Assembly: GCA_018268695.1 (NCBI GenBank) | Contig: JAFDWD010000006.1 | Span: 16,911 to 80,910 of the forward strand | Direction: 5' to 3' | DNA length: 64,000 nt | Source: Actinomycetota bacterium | Lineage (GTDB): Bacteria; Actinomycetota; Thermoleophilia; Solirubrobacterales; 70-9 | Shown: one piece after another, positions 58,111-64,000 of the stretch | Layout: every line of letters begins with the position of its first letter | Numbering within the stretch: the stretch's first letter is position 1 | The notes under the pieces: model-generated | The model's database searches: none | Seen by the model: the letters and a program-made list of their open reading frames with translations, nothing else | What the model was told of the DNA's origin: nothing | Made by a program: the position numbers and the translations under genes

Positions 58111-59337
58111 ATGATGATTAATCGCCCACTCCTCTGTGCCTTGTTGGCCGTTCTGTTGAGTCTGGTAACTGCCGACTCAGTATTTAACAAGGTGTTGCTG
58201 GCCAGCACATCCCCTGGAGTCTGCATCGACGGCAGTCCCGCCGCTCACTTTGTGTCAGAGGGCGCCGGTGTCAACAAAACAAAATTCCTACTCTTCTTTG
58301 AAGGAGGATTGACATGCGGGGAGTCTGATTTGCAGTCCACCCTCGACAGCTGCTACCAGAATCTCGGAACCAACCAAGGAAGCTCCAAGTATCTACCCAG
58401 TTCGTTCAATGGACGTCTGGCAGGCATCCTCTCGGGAGAGGCCGGCAACAACCCCCATTTCCACGACTGGACCCGCATCATCTTCATGTACTGTGATGGT
58501 GCCCTCTACCAAGGACACAAGGCTCAGCCGGTCTCCTACAAGAGCACGGATCTCTACTTCCGAGGACAGAACATCACCCAGGAGCGCTTCAACTGGCTTA
58601 ACGCAACCTACGCGATCAATACCAACGCGACTGACATTATTCTTGCTGGAAGCGATGACGGAGCTATTGGTGCTCTGCTTTGGGCGAATCACCTCCAAGG
58701 CGCGGTTAAGGGAAAGGTCCGGGTTCTTGCGGACTCTGGTGTGCTGCTTGATGTTGTCAACCCCACCACTAAGCGACCTCACTTCCAGGACGCCTACATC
58801 AACATTATGAAGCTTTCGAATGTTGAAGTAGGAACGCCTTGCGCTGAGTGTAACGCCAAGTACCCGAACGAGAAGTGGCGCTGCCTCTTCTTTGAAAACC
58901 TCTACGCAACGGTCAAGGAGTCGCTGTTCGTGGTCGACAGCCTCTACGATGAGTAGAGTTTCAGTACAAGTTTGGGAGTCGATTGCATCGATTCTTTCGG
59001 CACGCTCAACCTGTGCAACTCGACCGAGAAGGCAGCCATCGAGGAGTACAAGACAGGAGTCATCAACCTTATGAATAAGGCCACTGCAGTCGCTGGCAAC
59101 GGTGCGTGGGCACCCGCTTGCGTCACCCGTGGCGGTCTGCTCACCAAGCCAGTTTGGATTGACACAAAGTTCGAGGTACCCGCAAGCTCTGGTTACACCG
59201 CCGAAAAAGCCATTGAGAATTGGTTCTTGGGCGTGGCCGAGCCCGAGAAGCATAAGCACATCGACACGGTGTCGTGGCCCAACAATAAGCCCTGTTCTGG
59301 CGTTACCGCAAGCGAGCTGAACCTGCTATCCGAGTGA
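58111..59337 (+). CDS. Pectin acetylesterase/Notum-family protein, probably catalytically dead
   Basis: 408 residues, ATG 58111, TGA 59335-59337, one TAG = Glu. A signal peptide (PLLCALLAVLLSLVTAD) means secretion. Family landmarks: LLASTSPGVCIDGSPAAHF, FLLFFEGGLTCG (for L.GGGWC), WTRIIFMYCDGALYQG, a nucleophile-elbow segment AGSDDGAIGA (179-188), RVLADSGVLLD, and LFVVDSLYDEESFSTSLGVDC. The active family has G-C-S-A-G-G; here the Ser position is Asp182. The late Cys-x-x-His-Cys step reads CVTRGG, with Arg340 where His is expected. It probably has no esterase activity and may bind glycans or lipids instead. N-glycosylation sites are present (NIT, NAT, NST). Confidence 0.85.
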
Positions 59338-59403
59338 TGCTGCAGCAATCAGTTCTATTAGTGCTTGGAACACCCACCTATAATATTCCATCGAATTTAG
59401 AAG

Positions 59404-60666
59404 ATGAACTCACCGAAGCTGGAAGAATCGAGGAGAACCGCAGGACACCCTGACTTTTCGGATTGCTACGATAGTGAGCTTTTGCCTGGTGGTGAGGAAC
59501 GCACCTTGGACATCGAAATCGAACGCATGTATGTCGAGAAGCTGCGTCAGCAGCGCCAGAAGGTTTATCGCTACTTACTCAGATCGAGTCCATTACGAAA
59601 TGCTACGATGAGACCAGGGAGGAACTTGCCCAGAAGGACATGCTCATGGCCGAACTCGAAAGTACACCAGTGTGCTACTCAGAAAAGCTTTCGATTGCGA
59701 CCGAAATGGGCACCTACAAGAAGAAGTTCGACGACCTCTCCCGAGAGTGCAAGACGCTCGAAAGAGAGCGGGAGAGGCTGCGCAGTGACGCCGAACAGCT
59801 GAGGTCACAGTTGGAAATCACCCGAGAGGAGAAGAATGCTGCTGTGAAGGAACTCAAGGCCTGTCTCAACGACTCCGAGTTTAAGTTTTCGGAGGAGCTG
59901 GCGGAGCTTCGAGAGATTATTGACAACAAACAGCGCCTAATCGACAACATTAAGATTAAGCACGAGGAGGAATTGCGCCGTCTCACTGAGGAAACGTTCA
60001 AGGAGACGCAGTACATCAAGGCATACCGCGAGGAATCCACGTAGCAGCAACACTCTCTCAAACATGTCAACGAAATGCTCAACCGAACTCTCCTATAACG
60101 AGAGAGGACCATTGCTGAGCTGACTTCGAAGTTAGATGTCCAGCAGAAGCGGTTGAATAGCCAAGCAGACGAGCTAACAAATAAAGAAGAGGAGATCGTA
60201 GCGATGGGCGACGAATACCGCAAAGTTTTCCAGAAGATGAAGTTCCACCTACGAACGGTCAAGAAGGAGCTGCATGAGCGCGATCACCTCATCAGTACGG
60301 CTTGTGGTTACCTTAGATGAGCACAAGGAAAACATCGTTAGACTGACTGATAGCCTGAAGAAGACTGAAGCCAAAAACTCGGTGTTAAGCCAGTAACACA
60401 AGCACCATAGCAAGATCGTGGAGGACCGGCTGCACATGCACACCTTCGAGTGGTCCGAGGAGCGGAAGCGCCTGCTCGAGAACAACCGGGAGCTGAAGCA
60501 GAACATCGAGACACTGACACAATCAAACAGCCAGCTGCAGTACGAGAACGGCAAGCTGACGGCGAGCCTGCGGCAGAAGGAGAACTCGGACCGTGTGCGT
60601 AACAACATCGCCCGGGCCGAGCAGCTGGAAATCGACAGAGTGGAACGCATCATCCGTCGCTTCTGA
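59404..60666 (+). CDS. Coiled-coil protein, ciliary/centrosomal type
   Basis: 406 residues from exons 59404-59562, 59583-60294 and 60317-60666; introns 59563-59582 (20 nt, the only well-supported intron starting GTT) and 60295-60316 (22 nt). Splicing joins RQQRQK to IESITKCYDETREEL and HLIN to EHKENIVRL. The protein is coiled coil nearly throughout (CKTLERERERLRSDAEQL, KQRLIDNIKIKHEEELRRL), ending in IIRRF. It resembles basal-body or dynein-regulatory coiled-coil proteins but lacks a decisive motif. The kinase gene starts 20 bp downstream on the same strand. Confidence 0.82.
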
Positions 60667-60686
60667 CAGCTGCCTTCGCTTTAAAT

Positions 60687-62570
60687 ATGTAGCGAGCGAA
60701 AACGAAGCCGAAGTTCTCGGACTTCAAGAACGTGGAGCTGATCGTACGGCATTGTGCTAGCGTAGGGACAAGGCGCCTTTGGCACTGTCTACCGGGGCAT
60801 ATACGAGAAGAACAACAAGGCCTTCGCAATAAAGAAGCTGCCGAAGAAGAAGATCATCAACCAGAACATGGGCGCCCAGGTCCGCAAAGAAATCCAAATC
60901 ATGGGCGAACTCAACCATCCCAATATCGTGAAGCTCTACGACGTGTTGGAAGACGAGGAGCACATCTACCTGGTGCTGGAGCTCGCCGAGAAGGGCCAGC
61001 TCTACACCAAGCTCATCCAGAAAGGAAGGTTGGACGAAGCCACCACCAGAAACATCGTGCTGGACCTAATGTCAGCGCTGGAGTACCTGCACTCGCGGGA
61101 CCCACCGATCATCCACCGCGACATAAAGCCCGAAAACATCCTGCTTGACAAGGACGACCGCGTCAAACTCGCAGGTAGCTGTAGCTGGATGCAGACTTCG
61201 GCTGGTCGAACTTCTCCAACAAGCAGCGCACCACCTACTGCGGTACGTACGACTATCTCGCACCAGAAATGATCGATAAGTCGGGTCACGACGAAAAGCT
61301 CGATATCTGGTGTCTGGGAGTGCTTGTCTACGAAATGCTCACCGGTAAGCCTCCCTTTGCGCCGCCACCAGGGGATGATGAGACTCGTCGCCTGCAGGAG
61401 AATATTCTCAGCGTTAGGGTAATACCGTTACCAACGTAGATCAACTTCCCGGAGGATTTCCCAGTGCTGGCTAAAGACTTCGTCATGGGCATGCTCAAGC
61501 GCAACCCCAAGGAACGCAGTAGTCTCAAGGAACTGCGCAACCATCAGTGGCTCTTACTCAAGCCAATTAGTAAGCTGGAAAGTGTCGCCAGTTCAAACCA
61601 GCCCCAACAACCGATTCAGGAGGAGAGCAGCGACCAGCAGAACTACAAACGAATTGTCGCGGAGCTCAACCGCAAGAACCAGGAACTGCAGCGGGAGTTG
61701 GATGCTCTGCGCATTAATCAACAGGTACTGCAGCAGCAGCTCAAGGACGGTAATAAGGACACAGCAGGCAGCGACGACCGTCGCAACAAGATCATTGAGG
61801 AAATGGGCGAGCGCCATCGGAAAGAAATATCGCGGTTCCAGCTTGACCTCGACGAGCGCAACAAGGAGATTGCAAAGCTGAAGGCCGATACCCGCCAGAT
61901 GGATGACCTCAAGAAGAACGCAGAACGGTACAAGGCAGAGCGCAACAAATTGCAGTAAAGCTACAACCAGCAGCAGAAGCTGTTCGAAGAACAGTAGCGG
62001 AAGTTCCTGGCGGCTGCCGAGAAGCACGAAAACGAAAAGCTCGACTATGAGCTAAAGCTGAAGGAGGCACGATATCGCAGCGCGAGCGATCAGGTGCAGC
62101 TAGACTCACCAGAGTTCGTGGGCGAACTAACTTCATCCATTCAGGACCTCGTGAAGAAGTTCAACGAAAGCAAGAAGCTAATTGCTGACCTGGCCAAGAG
62201 AGAGAACGCTCAGACCGAAGCCTAAAAGGAGCTGCAGCAGTTGCGCTTCCAACAGAACAACCTGCGTGAAGAGTTGCGCATGGAGCTCAAGGAGCAGTAC
62301 GAGCAGCAGATCGATGAAGTCATGATCAAGGCCCGCGACGAACTGCTGGCCGAACGGGAGAAGTGGTTCGCTGAGAGGCAAAACCTGACCGCTCTAGACC
62401 GGGAGACCACGATGGATACGGACAGCTCGTCGGTGGCAGGGTTGCGCGACCACGAACTGCAGGCCGAACTTAAGCTGACCCGCGAGCTGAACACGTTCCT
62501 GGAGAAGCGAGTGAAAGAGCAGGAGTACAAAATCAAGGACTTCGAGGACCTGCTCAGGAAGAAGAAGTGA
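60687..62570 (+). CDS. Aurora-like Ser/Thr kinase with long coiled-coil tail
   Basis: 606 residues from exons 60687-60743, 60766-61174, 61195-61418 and 61440-62570; introns 22 nt (60744-60765), 20 nt (61175-61194) and 21 nt (61419-61439). Each junction falls at a kinase motif: [35 protein letters not shown]. Catalytic features: AIKKL, HRD136-138, DFG156-158 with the Aurora-type DFGWS, and T-loop [15 protein letters not shown]. The catalytic domain ends at about residue 295; about 300 residues of coiled coil follow, with three TAA/TAG = Glu. Aurora kinases normally end soon after the catalytic domain. Codon 2 is TAG. Likely role: mitosis or basal-body/cilium control, by family. Confidence 0.93.
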
Positions 62571-62676
62571 TGCACTATGTTGGCCTTAGAGCCCTTTGAA
62601 TATGAATGCATTAAAGGTTAAGCTGAACGACATAGTATTTAGCGCCAACTCTGCTTAATTAGCATTTAGACTTAAG

Positions 62677-63626
62677 ATGGAATAGATTGACAGCAGCTGC
62701 TTCGAGGATACCATAAGGATAATTCGCTACGCAGTCATCAGTGTGGCATTGGCGTGTGCTGTCTTCAACGTCATCGTCATTTGTATCGAGCGGCTCTACA
62801 GAAGGCAGTTCGGCCACATCCTCATGCTCATCCAAATTGCATACGTAGTGCTCTGCACCGCCATCCTCACTTACTACCCGGGACTCAATTCGGCACACTG
62901 CGAAGCTCAGGCCTACATCTACTATTCCAGCTGGTTCGTAAGTGCTCACTAATGCAGACTGCAAATTGCTTGACGCTGGTCTTTCAAAGAGTCATCCTGT
63001 GGAACTTCCGATAGGACACTCAAGACACCCAAAAAAGACTGCTTATTCGAAAGATGTTGGCTGTGTTCTTCGGAATGGCTATTTTCTGCATTCCGCTGTT
63101 CTTTGGAAGTTATCACTAATGCGGAGCGGGCGTCGGTAACTGCCATTTCTATTGTGGATTATGCCATGAAAACGAAGAGTCTAAGACCCCTAACCAACGA
63201 GTGATCGACGAATATGTGATGTGGTTCGGCTGGGTAGCTCCGGGACTGATCCTTGTGGTTTGGGGCTTGGTGCTAGGTATCAAGGTACGAAGGGAAACCA
63301 AAGCGGAAACCAATCAGCAACAGCTCTACAAGAAGGTCTCGCATATCCCGATTCTGTCATTCGTGCTGCTTTTCTTCAACCTTCTCACCAAAATCCTAAC
63401 GAACACCATTGAGGGCTTTGGGCAGAAGGGGTTTAGCGTGTTCGTAATTCTGAACATGATGTTCTACGCGGTACCTGTTGCCAACCTGGTATTGTTTGTG
63501 CTGTACACCCGCGAAGATAACGTCAGGCTGGCCTACTTCGAGTTTCTCATGTGCCGAAGAAACAATGACGGGCTGCTAGCCAACAGTTTCTTTTAGAGAC
63601 GAGTGACGTCGAGCATACTAAGCTGA
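62677..63626 (+). CDS. Seven-helix membrane protein, GPCR-like
   Basis: 309 residues from exons 62677-62937 and 62958-63626; the 20-nt intron 62938-62957 gives SSWFTANCLTLVFQRVILWN. About seven hydrophobic segments (YAVISVALACAVFNVIVICIE, ILMLIQIAYVVLCTAILTYY, CLTLVFQRVILWNF, MLAVFFGMAIFCIPLFF, WVAPGLILVVWGLVLGI, ILSFVLLFFNLLTKIL, NMMFYAVPVANLVLFVLY) with a Cys-rich loop between helices four and five. The plan resembles cAMP-receptor-like (class E) or other protist GPCRs, but no defining motif is certain. TAG codons at 63594 and near the N-terminus are read as Glu. Confidence 0.7.
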
Positions 63627-63652
63627 TGTGTATGCGATATTAATACGCAGCT

Positions 63653-64000
63653 ATGCTGACGGAGTTCGGGACGGAATTCGTCAGGAGGTGGAAGCTGGTG
63701 TTTACGCAGGAACGACTGCGTGTCCTGCTGAAGGGTAAGATGTACATCATCGCTTTCGTCTTCAATATCGTGCTGTTTTGGGCGTACCGGGAGCTCGCAG
63801 TGATGTACTGGCCGGAATGGATTACGAAGTATGCCAACTACCGCTGGCATATCTTTCTCTTCGGCACCCAAGCAATTTCCTGGACCACGCACATCCTTAA
63901 CTTCGCCTTTTGGGACGGCATCGACTACTTCCGGCTCTTCTATCGCTACAAGGTCAATAAGGTACGCAACAGCTTACTCAGCACAACCTCATATGGGATG
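63653..64000 (+). CDS. Fatty acid hydroxylase/sterol desaturase-like, 5' part
   Basis: Exon 63653-63961 (103 codons) then exon 63982 to beyond the window edge; the 20-nt intron 63962-63981 joins YRYKVNK to HNLIWD. A hydrophobic helix (YIIAFVFNIVLFWAYREL) and a second segment (FLFGTQAISWTTHILNFAFWD) precede FRLFYRYKVNKHN. This resembles the stretch before the His-box domain in the fatty-acid-hydroxylase superfamily (family members have K-(hydrophobic)-Q-x-K-N/P here). The diagnostic HxxxH boxes would lie outside the window, so the assignment is provisional. It starts 26 bp after the 7TM gene stop. Confidence 0.5.
   Translation, partial: MLTEFGTEFVRRWKLVFTQERLRVLLKGKMYIIAFVFNIVLFWAYRELAVMYWPEWITKYANYRWHIFLFGTQAISWTTHILNFAFWDGIDYFRLFYRYKVNKVRNSLLSTTSYGM

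Overview
The window is compact nuclear DNA of a eukaryote, most likely a peritrich ciliate. Two things in the sequence say so. First, TGA is the only stop codon. In almost every recognisable gene the reading frame runs through TAA and TAG, and at conserved sites those codons sit where the family has glutamate, for example T-[TAA]-GVN and GHI-[TAG]-L in the RNA polymerase I large subunit. UAA/UAG = Glu with UGA = stop is the peritrich nuclear code (NCBI table 30). The better known ciliate reading (Gln, table 6) fits these sites less well. Second, frames change at very short GT-AG introns. I place 27 with good support, all 20 to 22 nt long (14, 6 and 7 of each length), 26 of them starting GTA and all ending TAG or CAG. 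The protein sequences below read TAA/TAG as Glu (E).

Layout, left to right. 0-9 kb: TPR fragment, B-box protein, small secreted protein, low-complexity protein, a Cdc20/Cdh1-type APC/C activator, a coiled-coil protein, a 1 kb gene-free stretch and a type I membrane protein. 9-16 kb: RING protein with a membrane domain, three small unknown genes, a Rab2/4-like GTPase, a four-helix membrane protein, a tail-anchored coiled-coil protein and a low-complexity protein. 16-25 kb: a 1398-residue Cys-rich surface protein with a multi-helix C-terminus, a cyclic-nucleotide-binding protein, a membrane leucine-rich-repeat protein and an unknown protein. 25-34 kb: unclear stretches, an OSCA/TMEM63-like membrane protein, RNF32 and a CCCH-CHY zinc-finger protein. 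33-45 kb: lysine-ketoglutarate reductase, an alpha/beta hydrolase, a Dbf4-like protein, an aldehyde dehydrogenase, a secretory-pathway membrane protein and POLR1A. 45-64 kb: TPR-SET methyltransferase, small genes, tubulin ligase-like protein, SLC22-like transporter, importin-alpha-like protein, HEAT-like protein, a Sen2-like tRNA-splicing nuclease, RING/Cys-rich protein, a pectin acetylesterase/Notum relative lacking its catalytic residues, coiled-coil protein, Aurora-like kinase, 7TM protein and the start of a fatty-acid-hydroxylase-like gene.

Genes lie on both strands with spacers often of 6 to 60 bp, including divergent ATGs 6 bp apart and a TGATG stop/start overlap. The products are housekeeping, cell-cycle (APC/C activator, Dbf4, Aurora-like), transport and probable ciliary or cytoskeletal proteins. 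I see no operon with a shared pathway, and no mobile element, CRISPR array, rRNA, recognisable tRNA or telomeric repeat. The unusual biology is in gene architecture: code, introns and spacing.
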